From Ischnura elegans (lineage: Eukaryota; Arthropoda; Insecta; Odonata; Coenagrionidae): a stretch of DNA of 64,000 bases. The translations under genes were made by a program, and so were the position numbers. How positions within the stretch are numbered: the first letter of the stretch is position 1; each line of letters starts with the position of its first letter. A model generated the notes under the pieces. It was not told where the DNA came from, made no database searches, and was given only the letters and a program-made list of their open reading frames with translations. Positions 53,972 through 64,000 of the stretch are shown in pieces. The stretch lies in NCBI RefSeq assembly GCF_921293095.1, contig NC_060257.1, positions 93,981,449-94,045,448 on the forward strand, written 5' to 3'.

Positions 53972-54429
53972 CTGCAAAGTTTGAAATGGAAGAATTATCG
54001 CAATTCCCATCTTACAATACTTCCAACGATTTCAGCATTTCTGTAATTATTAAGGTGTAATAAGGAGCTGGGGTCATTTCTAGCCTGGGTAGTCACTGCT
54101 ACAGATTTCGTGGGATGTGAAAGGTTATTGTAAGATAAAATAAATTATGGAAATTTCTCAGCTTTAGTCGGGTGATTTGTTGTGCTTACAGCAACTGGAA
54201 GGTGTGAGCGGAGGCAGACGACTTTCCTTCAATCAATCTGATTTCAGCTGGCAACGGGGCCTCGGGAATTTAGCCCACATTACGTCAGGCCTCGGTCGTC
54301 ACAACGCAATTAGTCTATTAGCTGTGTCGCCAAACATAACATTTACAATTCGTGCGCCTACCACGGTCACTTTATTATCTGAACTCCAATCGGAACTCAA
54401 CCGCTAACCAGGGATCGCTTTCAGGCCAG

Positions 54430-55680
54430 GTTGTACATTTCTGTTCTTTTCGCCCTCAAATTCCGTCTTCAACTCTCGAAGGGTGAGGTTGTGTGTGCAG
54501 GGCGCTCCTGAAACCGGTTTCTTTACTGACCGACATCGATTACCTTAGGCTTTCACGCCGCTGATTCCGTTTTCCTTAGTGTAGTGATTTTAGTGTGTAC
54601 TTCTCCTAATCGTATTTTGCGAAGTTGTCATAGTAATAAAAGTGTAGCAGCAAAGTAGTATAGTGAATGAGCCTGGTCCTGTAGCTGTTGCTGTGTCTGC
54701 CACGGGACGGGGAAACGGATAAGTAGTCGCTGAACATCTTATTTACTCTTAATTGTTCTATTTTCTTCCTTTATTCAACTACTACAACAATTCTTACTAG
54801 TGTGTAGTGATTGCCCAGATTTAATTTAAATTTCTCACTTACGGGGTTAAGAAGTAGTACAGTACTTAGACCTATTAATAGATTTTAGGCTATAGTATTG
54901 ATTCGTAATAATTATTTGATCCTTCAGGTGAGTGCGACGCGAGCTCTACCACTTACCCTTTGTTCTTATTATTATTAACTGCCTTTAATAACTTGTTAAA
55001 AAATACCTACTTCTTAAGCAACATTTGTATCGTTATTATCCACTTAGTGTAATTAGAAAGCATTTTTCTAGCCCTTATAAGGGTATGATTGGCCAATCTT
55101 CTTTCACTAAAGTTAAGAGCAAGGCTAAGAGCGACCTTCTTGACGCACGAATCGCCGAACTTGAGGAGTAGGTGGCAGAAATGCACGCCCGGGTAACAGG
55201 TTGTTGGGAAGCCCCACGATCCGGGGATCGTAGCGTCTCCTCTGAAGACTTTGCGCAGCACCAAGGTGGTGTCTCGGGCATGCTCGGGGGCAACGCCTGT
55301 GCGGAGGCCTTGGAGAGGACGGTGCAGACTTCGGGTCGGGGGATGACTCATCCTGACGCCCTAGTGGGTGGTTGTACCCCAAGGGCGGGGGATGATGGCG
55401 CGGACGAGTCGGGGAGTGGAGAAAGCGGAGGCTTACCCCATCCCCGTTCACAAAAGCTTCGCGGCTTTGTCGGAAGGCAATTCTGGGGGGGGGGCGGCAG
55501 TTGGCGAGCTCGTGAAGGAACCCGCTGTCGCGAGGGATACAACTTCGAGAGGCAGCCAGGGGGGCGGGAACCGCTTTGTTACGGAGTTCTGAAGTACGGC
55601 GGTGTTCCTTGGTGGAGAAGAGGGCAAGGAGATATGGAGCCGAGCAACGTTTCACACGGCGTACACACAGCGTTACCCAT
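54430..55680 (+). pseudogene. LINE 5' region with ORF1-like frame, decayed
   Basis: A leader with repeated TAGTG phrases (54580-54860) is followed at about 55108 by KSKAKSDLLDARIAELEE, a coiled-coil-like start ended by TAG, and then an open Gly-rich frame to 55685. This resembles the 5' UTR and gag-like ORF1 of a CR1-type LINE. The 3' end of a LINE follows directly, so the RT has been deleted. It lies in the large intron of the minus-strand CHK gene. The frames on the opposite strand here are complementary shadows. Confidence 0.35.
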
Positions 55681-55682
55681 AT

Positions 55683-56018
55683 GTTAAGAAAATTAGGCTG
55701 CGAGCAGCTAGAAACTCGGAGGCTGCTCGCTAGGCTTAGATTTCTTGAATAATTGAGAATAGATATCTTGAAGAGCGACATAGAGAACATAATATTAGAG
55801 CCACACTATATTTCCAGGTCCGATAGAAGCGAAAAACTAAGAGATTTATTTTCCGAACGGATAGATATGGGAATTCGTTTTTCCCCCGAACAAGAAAAGA
55901 CTAAAAAATGCTAGGCTTAAATATGTTTGAGCACTTCCGTTTTATTTGTAATCGGCTGGTGTCCTAGCACCTCCTGCTACACCTTTTAGGCTGCTAGCGG
56001 GGTATTATGTAGATGCAG
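55683..56018 (+). pseudogene. LINE 3' end (CR1/L2-like)
   Basis: Translation with frameshifts gives ARNSEAARRLRFLE, then RIDILKSDIENIILEPHYISRSDRSEKLRDLF, the pattern of an RT C-terminus. The 3' terminus reads GGTGTCCTAGCACC to TAGCGGGGTATTATGTAGATGCAGATG (55955-56018), matching the minus-strand end at 41204-41272. Confidence 0.6.
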
Positions 56019-56779
56019 ATGGCCTTACAAGAACCAGAAATCAAGACCCGGGAAGAAAACACAGCGTGCCGCGTTTACGGCCAGCACAGTGTAGTGGCAA
56101 GGTTCACGTGTGTCCACAAGGCAATGGACCTTATGGTGCAGGTGAGAGATAGAGCACCCTTGCACTCTAAGAGTGGAGTCTGCAAGATAAAATGAAGGTT
56201 TGGGAGTAGCCACGTTGGGAAATCACTGAAATGCGAGCAGGGATAAGTGGAGCATGGGAAGACTGAAAAGAGAATCCAATTTAGATCTCCTATAGATGCA
56301 CAACAGCAAATTGAAGCTGTCAACGTAAAAGCAGAAGGGCGAGGACATTTGCCATGAGTGATACTAGAGGCCATATACATACGGATGATTTCAATGGAGG
56401 TTCCTTTGCCAGCACATGGTAACGAGAGGGGGGAAAAGGCGTACACTAAGAGGCAATCATGTAAGACATAAACAGATATAGTAGACATTATACAATGTAC
56501 AGCGTGTGTAGGGTAAATCGAGGAGGGACGGGATAGACGGAAAACCCCCGCCACCCCCCTCCACTAGTCTCGGCGTTTCCTCACAGATTGCGTGCAGATG
56601 CGCAATGCAGAGGCGGATTAGATGCCAGGGAATAAGTGAGGATGTCCCGTTTGTGCTCCGTTGGTTTTCCAAATTGTAAAGCGCAAATACTCTGGTGATA
56701 AGATAACTCTGGTGCTTTATCTTCAAATTTTTCTTCGCCTTAAACCAAACCCAACAAACAAAGGGTTAAACTCCTATGC
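56019..56779. other. No gene recognised; intronic
   Basis: Within the CHK intron. The 159-codon minus frame at 56075-56554 is open but contains no recognised motif and its plus-strand partner is equally open; not called. Confidence 0.3.
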
Positions 56780-57650
56780 TTAGTCAGAGGATGAAGAATC
56801 CTCATATTCCAAAATATTTTCTTCTATCACCGGAACATTTTTCACGTCCACTGGTAAGTTTTTACTTCACAGTGAACCCCCACAGAACAAGAAATAAAAG
56901 AATCTGATGTAAGCGGAAGCCTATGGAAAAGGCCAAAGACACTTTTCTGGTATGCTTTTCACGATATCTCCTAGCATTCTTGAGCCGTGCTTCCAATGCA
57001 TCTTACAGTTTAGCTGCTTTAAGACCGTGAGCTGAGAAAACCGTGTCATTTACTTGAAGTCCAGCCGATACAATTCTTAAAATTTCTGAGAAGCTGGCAA
57101 TTAGGTCGTCAGAAATTCCTGTAAAATAATTTACAAAGGCAATCAATTGGGGTTGTCAATTATTATTTTAACCACTCGAAGATATTTTTGAGACATTTTA
57201 AAACAGCGGAAAGAAGTGTTAATGCGATGAAAGATGAAAGTGAAAGATGTGTTGTTTGGTTTTTAACCAAATTTCATTCAAATTCAGAAATCAAACAAAG
57301 TAAAAGAAACAAATTCACTCTGGAGAACTCATCCCAATTTCGAAAGCGTTTTTTGAATTAAGGCCGTAAGGAAAATTCTTAATTTCTCCTCTCCTCAACA
57401 ATTTTTTTTTTGTGTGCAAACTCTAACACGAATGGTTTCTTCTGATCCATTGACCCCTATCTATTTTCCAAGACCATAATAGAAAATGCGTAAATGTTGG
57501 CCACTCAATTTCGTTATATCCATAACTGGGCAACTACATAGTGAATATCCTTCGGCAAAAACCTCGACAAGGTATACTGAAGGGAGACTGATGTTGAGCA
57601 CTCGGCTAGAAATGAGGCTCAGACGGCATATTATGGGAAAACTCAATATG
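56780..57650 (-). pseudogene. Transib (RAG1-like) transposase C-terminal remnant in the CHK intron
   Basis: This is the same sequence type as 29934-30890, in the same orientation. It contains GLQVNDTVF, then DALEARLKNARRYREKHTRK, the block that surrounds the last catalytic Glu in Transib and RAG1, and ends LEYEDSSSSD at a stop (56782-56780). The segment ending KLSGQHLRIFYYGLGK (57461-57520) matches the other copy. No CACAGTG ends were found around it, so element boundaries are unknown. It has several stops. Confidence 0.7.
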
Positions 57651-58634
57651 TCCCGTATGTTGCGGGTGACACGCCGCGAGGTAATGTTTTACAAAAAGTA
57701 ATTCTTACAATTAAGAGAAGAATGATACAAGTATACGTTTTATTGTGTACATCATTATTAAGACTAGCCACCGTATTTACTACTTAGTTTAATCAAAAAA
57801 GCAAAAGAGGACAAAATGAAGTTACATTTTACAAATTGTGTGACAACTTTCCCTGATTTACCCTATTTTAAGTGGTGATATATATTTGTTTAAAAACATT
57901 TAAAATAGCATCGCTTCACACTTCTGCTTAGTTATCACTAAAATATGTTCCGTCTGCAACAACGCACTTTACGGGCGAGTTGTTCTCTATTCGTGAAGAC
58001 CACTTTCGGAATTTAAATCTAGTACCGTGTTATCATCAGTGTTGATGCAGAGGCACCTAGAAGAGAACAAGCGAAACATCCTACAGAGCGTGTGTGCATG
58101 CCGCTTTGGCAGAATCCAGGGTTCGTGATTACCGAATACCTGGTAAGAATAGGCATCGAATATATTTCCGAGACTCCATACAGCTCCGATCTTGTTCCGA
58201 TTTACACATCAGAGTGAACATTTTGATGGGCTTGCACACACGCTCTGAATGATGTTTCGTTGTTTACTTCTAGGGAGCGTGCGAAGCGTCGGAAAAAAGT
58301 AGGAAAGAGTTTTTTTTGCGATATCTATAATAAATACCTTTCAACAAATTCGGAAACCCTTTGCAAGCACTAACTCAGCTTGGAGGTGACTTTTCCAAGG
58401 TACTTGGGGCTTCGCTAATGTTGCTTCGGTTGAGGCACCACTCACTCACGCACACACGTGCATTCAACACTCTCCCATTAGACTGAACTTCGGGAGAAAA
58501 TTCCCGGACACAAGCGATGGTACGGTACCCCTTACATGCGGGCTTCTAAATTTAAGATTTCAGTCTCAACACAGTTAAGGGTCATATCAGGGGGTCAAAA
58601 GCCACGTGTTTTCAGGATGCATGAACCCTGAGGT
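57651..58634. other. No gene recognised; intronic
   Basis: AT-rich intron sequence of the CHK gene with no recognised repeat or motif. Confidence 0.3.
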
Positions 58635-59007
58635 GCTGAGTGGGTAATGTCACTCCTTCAATTCGGAGCGACTCTTTATTTTTATCAGTTATATCAATAC
58701 TGATGTGCTTAATGATACGAAACTAGCTTTTTATATCCCGAAAGCCTGTGTCAACAACTTATCAAAGGATTTTGGCCATATTGATCCATTTCATTGCTTC
58801 AAAGGCGCAAATGCAAAGCATCCGTGCGAGCAACCAGAAAAAGAGGTGGGATTCCGTTTCGGGCCCATTGTGGAATTATGATTGGTGAGAATCGACTTGT
58901 TTAGGCTGCATTAATACTGATGTAAGAGTGGGTAATGCCACTCCTTCAATTCGGAGTGACTCTTAAATTGCTTCAGTTACATCAATACTGATGGGCTTAA
59001 TTACATG
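58635..59007 (+). repeat. 80-bp direct repeat pair containing hairpins
   Basis: 58640-58718 and 58925-59007 share GAGTGGGTAATG, CACTCCTTCAATTCGGAGYGACTC and ATATCAATACTGATG-type blocks. The central CACTCC-TTCAATTC-GGAGTG forms a small hairpin in each. They lie about 285 bp apart in the CHK intron. Confidence 0.6.
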
Positions 59008-59262
59008 TAAACAATTAAATAAAACTGAACAGCGTAAAAAAATTAAAGAGATCCTACATGCCGCACTTTGTTCTAAAATCGAATGAACCCTTCGCGGTTT
59101 GTGCAGCATTACGTTCACCTTACGTCGGTACGCAGATGTACACCTTGCTGAATTTACCCTAAAATTTCCTAAGCATGGCTGGTTTGCCGTCGATTCAAAA
59201 GTCGGGGAAATTTGTTAAGTTTGGTATGGCAGTCAGAGAAATTGAAGACTGAGAGTTGTCAC

Positions 59263-59696
59263 CTGAACATGATGTTGTTGGCCCAGAGGTCGCCGTGGCA
59301 AACTGCGTTGGCGCGCTCTCTCGACGGCTTGGCCATCTTGGACACTCGACTCCACGCCTTCCTGAGCTCGTGCTGCACCCTCTGCAGCGCCTCCGCGCCT
59401 CCGAACCGCTCCGGCCACATCCCCGCAGCCGCAGAGGCCATGGTCCGCACGGAGGAGTCGACCCACTTGGCCGCCATGGGGCCATCCCGCTCCTCGCGTA
59501 GTATGGTGTCGGTGGCCATGTGGAAGGGCCCCTCCGCTATGGCCTCACTGCCCCCCTGAACCAGGAGGGCCCCGCCGTGGAAGCGGGCCAGGCAGCTCAA
59601 CACGGAGAGGCAGTGGGCACGGTCCATTGGGGCCATCTTGTCCCAGATGATGTAGCCGTTCGCTCTCAGGTCCTCCATCACTATCAAGGGCTCGTC
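59263..59696 (-). CDS. CHK kinase-like protein, internal exon
   Basis: On the minus strand an exon of 434 nt from an AAG acceptor (exon start 59696) to AG followed by GTGACA (donor, GT at 59262-59261). It begins DEPLIVMEDLRANGY, the family's LEDL block that lies near the nucleotide site. It ends CHGDLWANNIMF, the HGDxWxxN catalytic loop, whose Asp is the general base. The phase-2 end joins the exon at 53971. No AG lies in the 60 bp upstream of the chosen acceptor, supporting it, but the open frame continues to about 59771 so the 5' edge is uncertain. N-terminal exons were not found and probably lie beyond the recognised sequence to the right. Confidence 0.85.
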
Positions 59697-62499
59697 CTTC
59701 GACCGGCGGAGAATGGTCAACAGCCGATGAGAAGCGAATGGAGACGATGAAATATTTACAATGAAATGCATAGGATAAGAATCCCTTTATGTGAGAGGGG
59801 TGATAGCTAGTCGTTTGTTCATCGGCATTCTTGTTGCTAATTGTTAAAGGAACGCGGACACCATTTATCGAATGCTTTTGGCTTATGTGACTGAATAATT
59901 TCCGTATGAGAAATCTAGCCACGAGAATGGCTGTAGGTCATGCCGAAAGGGATCATCCCTCGTTCCTTCTTCAATCTCGATTTAGGTAGTAGCTTTTTTA
60001 ATTAAAGAAGTAATGTTTCTTATTGGGTAGCACAATCGGGCATATTTATGTATGCTGACAATGTATGTAATTTGTATGGGAAATTAAGTGACTGAAGGGC
60101 CAAAAACTATTGATAATTGAGAATTGTGGTGGAATTAGCGACAGGTATAATAATGTAATGCAGGGTCTACACAGGCCAGGGAAAACAGATAATGGTCAGA
60201 GGAAAACTTGAGAGGCTGAGCATTGAATTGACTTGAGTGGTTGACGTCGTGGAGCATTGCTGAGTTGGTGCGTGAGGTAGACGTTCCTCTTTCATTTGCA
60301 AGGAGGGGGAATGTAAAACTTTTGGACTGATAATTAGAGAAAAGTCAGGGAATATGAAAATGGAATGTGATATGTGGTGTGGCATTTGGCATCCTTATGG
60401 GATTATGAGTAGTCTTTGAATCTGCATATGGGGTCATCCACAACTCATATCGCGAGTCATAAATACACTTTGGAAGGAGATGTAGTAAAGAGGCAATAAA
60501 CGACAAAAAGAATGTCTTCCTCATCCAGCCATTCTGACAGTAGTTCGTTCAACGTAATAAAGGTGGCCATGGCACTCTCCACTTTTTGTGAGCTGGTGGT
60601 GTCTTAAGTGTGCCTTCGCTCTTTTGCTATTGAAGGGAGAACCTTTATTTGATGGAATGAATCGCACACATCAGTGAAAACAACAACGGATCACGTGATA
60701 CCCGTTGTTCATGGAAACTGAGGTGCAGCGGAGAACAGCATGGAATGAATTCGTTACGTCATCAACTTAACTGCGCAAGGGCGTCGATTTTTTGCCACGC
60801 ATAGCTCGCGAGGTAGGCAGCATAAAAATGACGAAAAAATTATGTCTTTATGGTATCATAAGAATAGCAATTAGCTCCGAAATAAAATAAGAGAAAAAGT
60901 CTTTTAAAGCCAGATATTATTAGAATCGATTTTTTTCCAAAACGTTTTCCATGAAATTGTCGGCACAGCGAAAAATCGTCGCATATACGGTATAGACATA
61001 GGCTGTTCATAATCGACTTGAATCTTGATGTTTTTACTCCCTCTTTCAGTGTCTGCATTCCGTAACTTCATCTCTACGTATTCAATAATTTTAAATTTCG
61101 AATCCAGATCCGATTTTAGTTTCAAAGTATTTGATTTATCCAGGTGGTTTTGCGTTGGTATGAGTTTTATGGAATAAAAACGCAATATTCCATTGACCTG
61201 GTGCTTTGCCAATACTTTCAATGACTTTTGAAGATTTTTGCTGTCATCTGTCTGCTTTTACAACGCAAAATGGCCGACCAGTTTTTCACGTGAAATTTGA
61301 CATAAAGTAGACATTATCTTTCGTTTACGAAAAATATAATTCGGAAAATTAGAATCACAATATAAAGCAGAGGTTTCTAAAGAGTACTAATTAGAAATCT
61401 CGAAAAAAAAAGTTTGCGACGAAGGAAATAAGAGCGATTTTTCAATCGCGCGTCAAGGCTGAGCTACACGCCGCGGAATTCTGAGGCTCGGTAACTGAGG
61501 CCGAATTTTCAAGTTTTTTAAAACATTAGTCTTGAAAATCTTCATTTAAAAATGGATAATCGTCTTCATTGACTTAAAACACTAAACTGAGGATAATAAA
61601 AAGGATTATGTATAAATCGACTAGACCATTTAGCGCATTACTCGAGTGAAAATACTAAGGATTGGATATTTTTCGGAACCGCCCCACGCATAAGAAATAT
61701 GGCTCGGGTATTGAAGTAAAGTGATGAGATTAAGTCAGCATGCTTAAGAGAGAGAAAAATGAACTATTTCGTGAAGGGCATCAACCGATACCCTTTTTCC
61801 CTTTCCACCTTCGCCGAGGTGAGACGCGCGGAAGGGGGAGTTTTCACACCACAAGGCTCTTTTAGCCTTTTTTATTACTGCGACCGTCCGATGTGATATT
61901 CATTTGTAGCGTTTAGTTTCTTTCTTGAACTTAAAAAAAGCAAGCGATTTTACGGTTGATTTAATGATGTGAGAAGTATAGAATTTTTTTGGCTCTAAAA
62001 AACTAAAGTTTAGTTCTATAGTTTGTTCGCTTCGTCCACTTGAATTCCAGGAAGATTCAAGATACAAAAAAATCGTTGATATAATTTTTAATAAAAATTC
62101 CAAAGTCTCTGAAGTCTTGCAATTTTGGTAGGAAAGTACCCAGGGCGTGGGCGTGTGTGAATGACCTTCATTGTTAATCGTTAATTCCCCATTGTAAAGG
62201 CCGTAAATGTGCTGTTTATGGGGTAATGGAAAAAATATATATATATGGTCGACATATTACTTGGGGTTAATTAATTTCAATTGTCCCTATGGAACTGTTG
62301 AAGAGACATTAATTTTCATTCACCTCCTACTTCTGACAATAACCATCAACCATCCTCATTATTACTTGCAATTTTTGGGTTTGTATGTTTTTTGTATGGT
62401 TTTTGATTTTGTTTCATGTCTTTGGAAATCTGTATACAGGTGGTTGTTTGAGTTGGTTGGTTGAGTGTTTCATGATTTCTTCTTTTTTTATGTTAACCT
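59697..62499. other. No gene recognised upstream of the kinase exon
   Basis: N-terminal exons of the minus-strand CHK gene were expected here and could be small, but none was recognised. A minus frame at 60904-61221 (105 codons) is open, rich in Lys and Asn, with no known motif; it may be a decayed element. A TA repeat occurs near 62235. Confidence 0.3.
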
Positions 62500-62600
62500 T
62501 CTCAGCCTGAGTGTTTATGATTATGTATTAATTTAGGCTCCAAAGGAAAGGATTCCTAGAGCCAATAAAGTTTATTTATTTATTTTATTTATTCATTTAT
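62500..62600 (+). repeat. Retroelement-like 3' end with TTTA tail
   Basis: GGCTCCAAAGG pairs with the later AGAGCC to give a small hairpin, followed by AATAAAG and a TTTA/TTTATT-type tail. This is the usual appearance of a LINE 3' end. No coding part was recognised before it. Confidence 0.35.
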
Positions 62601-62796
62601 TATATTTTCCTTCTTACATTAGGCTAGACATTCATCATAGAAAATTGGAGTAGAATATATTATAGTATGAATTGCTGTATATGCCTGGTTCAGAAATTAT
62701 CATACTCGACTTGACTCGATACTCGCGAGTAATTTTCAACTCGACTCGAGATCAAAAAGTGATACTTGGAAATCCCTATTATATTCCGAAGGAGCA

Positions 62797-63072
62797 ATGC
62801 AGACTAGGGAGCCTGTGACATGGATATGGTCAAGATATAGTGATGCATTTGGAAAAGTACCCAAAGTCACCATAGCAAACACTATTGAAGCTGAAGTGGA
62901 AGCTTATTTATCAGAGATGAATGCACCATCAAATTCCTTCCCTGGGAAATACTGGAAGACTTGTATCTCCTACCCAAGGCTGAAAGTATTAGCGAAGAGG
63001 TTTCTTGCCATACCGCCATCTCCTGTAGTCAGTGAAAGACATTTAGTTCTGCAGGAAAAATATGTGAAGTAA
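62797..63072 (+). pseudogene. hAT transposase C-terminal remnant
   Basis: The frame gives EAEVEAYLSE, then PGKYWKTCISYPRLKVLAKRFLAIPPSPVVSERHLV. This is the dimerisation end of hAT transposases (WW, YP-L-LA, IP-TS-SER blocks) with drift: the second Trp and the Thr-Ser are lost. Only the last 90 residues or so remain before the stop. Downstream an inverted-end-like sequence appears at 63480-63545. Confidence 0.7.
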
Positions 63073-63429
63073 AATGCAACAGGCTTTATCCTGACAGAGT
63101 GAAGATGCTATGCTTTTTGAGCAAAAATTCAAAGTCTGTAAAAGGAGACTAAATTTGTGAGACATTATTGATAATGATAAGATATTATCAATAAAAGATA
63201 GATATGAAGTGAGATACTTTTACTTTAAATTTAAACATGAGTGCTAATATTCTAAAGTAATACCTATCATATACAAAAACTTTTCAGGTATTATGTTCCG
63301 TTTTGAAATTTAGCTATTATATTTTAATTACATAGTGATGATATGAAAGATGCTTTTGTCAACTGACTCTTTCACAGAGTAATATTTTTTTAAGTGGTTT
63401 TCTTGTTGCCTGGAATTAAGTGATATTTT

Positions 63430-63545
63430 TCTTGAAGACTATGGCATCAGAATCAATGGAATCGGTATCGGTAGAATCGGAATCGAAATGTCAGAATCGG
63501 AATCGGGATCGGAATCGATAAAATTTTGGAATCGACCCATCACTA
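63430..63545 (-). repeat. Probable hAT right terminal repeat
   Basis: Ending ...GACCCATCACTA, i.e. TAGTGATGGGTC inward on the minus strand, the form of hAT ends, preceded by repeated GAATCGG and ATCGGAATCG units. It lies 400 bp past the hAT remnant. The left end was not found. Confidence 0.55.
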
Positions 63546-63703
63546 ATTATTACTATCTAAGATATTCTTTAATTAATATAGTATAAAGGTATACATCCTT
63601 ACGAGACACTTATATCTGCGAATAGGAACATCGGTTGCCTTTGTGCATGACGTGTGTCAGTCAATAATTTTTTTTGTTCAAATATCACGAAAATAATATT
63701 TTT

Positions 63704-63803
63704 CAAGTTTTTCCTGGATATACTCAATTACTTATTACAAATAAGTAAGTAATAAGGAGGAAAAAGATGGTATAAGTAATTGTGTACATCCAGGAAAAAC
63801 TTT
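63704..63803. repeat. Foldback with about 30-bp arms
   Basis: AAGTTTTTCCTGGATATACT (63704 onward) is matched inverted by the end at 63803 (AGTAATTGTGTACATCCAGG then AAAAACTT), with TTACTTATTA-type A/T-rich symmetry between. A small foldback or MITE-like repeat. Confidence 0.55.
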
Positions 63804-64000
63804 AAATGTAATACCATAAAGTAAACCAAGAGTTGGTGAATTTTAAATATTTTTCACTTTTTCATAAGTAAATAATTATTTATAAGCTAATAAAAATCCA
63901 AAATAAAACAACTTTTACTGTATGTCCTTTTTTCCACTTTTCCCAACATTAATTTTGCACAGTATATATACTTTTGTCAATATCGGCGGATACTGTAATA
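63804..64000. other. AT-rich right edge
   Basis: No feature recognised. Confidence 0.3.

Noticed and set aside
55125-55790. Minus-strand 221-codon frame opposite the LINE ORF1-like frame
   Set aside because: Ser/Pro/Arg-rich antisense shadow of the GC-rich plus-strand frame.
56085-56095. CACAGTG near the intronic Transib remnant as its terminus
   Set aside because: Following bases do not match the family tip CACAGTGGGCGGAAATCGG; chance heptamer.
56075-56554. Minus-strand 159-codon frame in the kinase intron
   Set aside because: No motif and no exon borders consistent with the kinase; likely chance.
60904-61221. Minus-strand 105-codon frame as a possible gene
   Set aside because: No recognised domain, no splice or promoter context; kept only as unassigned sequence.
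1-64000. CRISPR array, rRNA or tRNA genes
   Set aside because: No regularly spaced repeats, no rRNA-like conserved blocks and no A/B-box pairs with cloverleaf potential were noticed; a covariance-model scan would be decisive for tRNAs.

Overview
The window looks like a repeat-dominated stretch of an arthropod, most likely insect, nuclear genome. Evidence is the combination of Transib, piggyBac, hAT, Penelope-like, RTE/CR1-type LINE and Ty3/Gypsy elements, low coding density, short exons with canonical splice sites, and two exons of an insect-type CHK (ecdysteroid-kinase-like) gene. No bacterial operons, CRISPR array, rRNA or convincing tRNA were seen. All calls were made by reading and translating by eye; no database search was run.

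Layout. 1-9480: a solo copy of a 1-kb Transib terminal repeat (562-1557), a decayed LINE (4038-5190), a plausible signal-peptide exon (5545-5709, minus) and a hairpin repeat (7719-7898). 10260-19070: three-level nesting. A decayed LTR-retrotransposon gag is split by a 6.85-kb Transib element (11451-18300, 1011-bp inverted ends, 5-bp target duplication GACCG), which is itself split by a piggyBac element (12557-14607, TTAA duplication). 20876-22655: a Penelope-like element (PLE) with 98-bp inverted ends set in a 48-bp minisatellite. 23611-23967: a 90-bp-arm foldback. 27150-31912: LINE copies, one split by a second Transib element (29506-31912). 32011-32600: a PLE endonuclease relic. 35100-36412: LINE tails. 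37899-38880: a GC-rich promoter-like block. 39945-42782: a LINE endonuclease relic and an old long-TIR element. 43130-48015: a young intact Ty3/Gypsy element. 49049-51830: a head-to-head PLE pair, one arm split by a LINE tail. 53287-59696 (minus): two exons of a CHK kinase gene separated by a 5.3-kb intron full of LINE and Transib debris. 62500-63545: a retroelement-like tail and a hAT relic.

How it fits together. The only clear host gene is the CHK kinase; a second is hinted at by the signal-peptide exon. The most interesting material is the Transib (RAG1-related transposase) family. Its termini begin with CACAGTG, the same seven bases as the V(D)J heptamer. One member has kilobase-long inverted ends that each contain an inward-pointing 13-codon exon with a splice donor, while another has ends of only about 23 bp. 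The Gypsy element, with LTRs differing at one visible base and one uninterrupted 1404-residue frame, is the only element that looks recently mobile.
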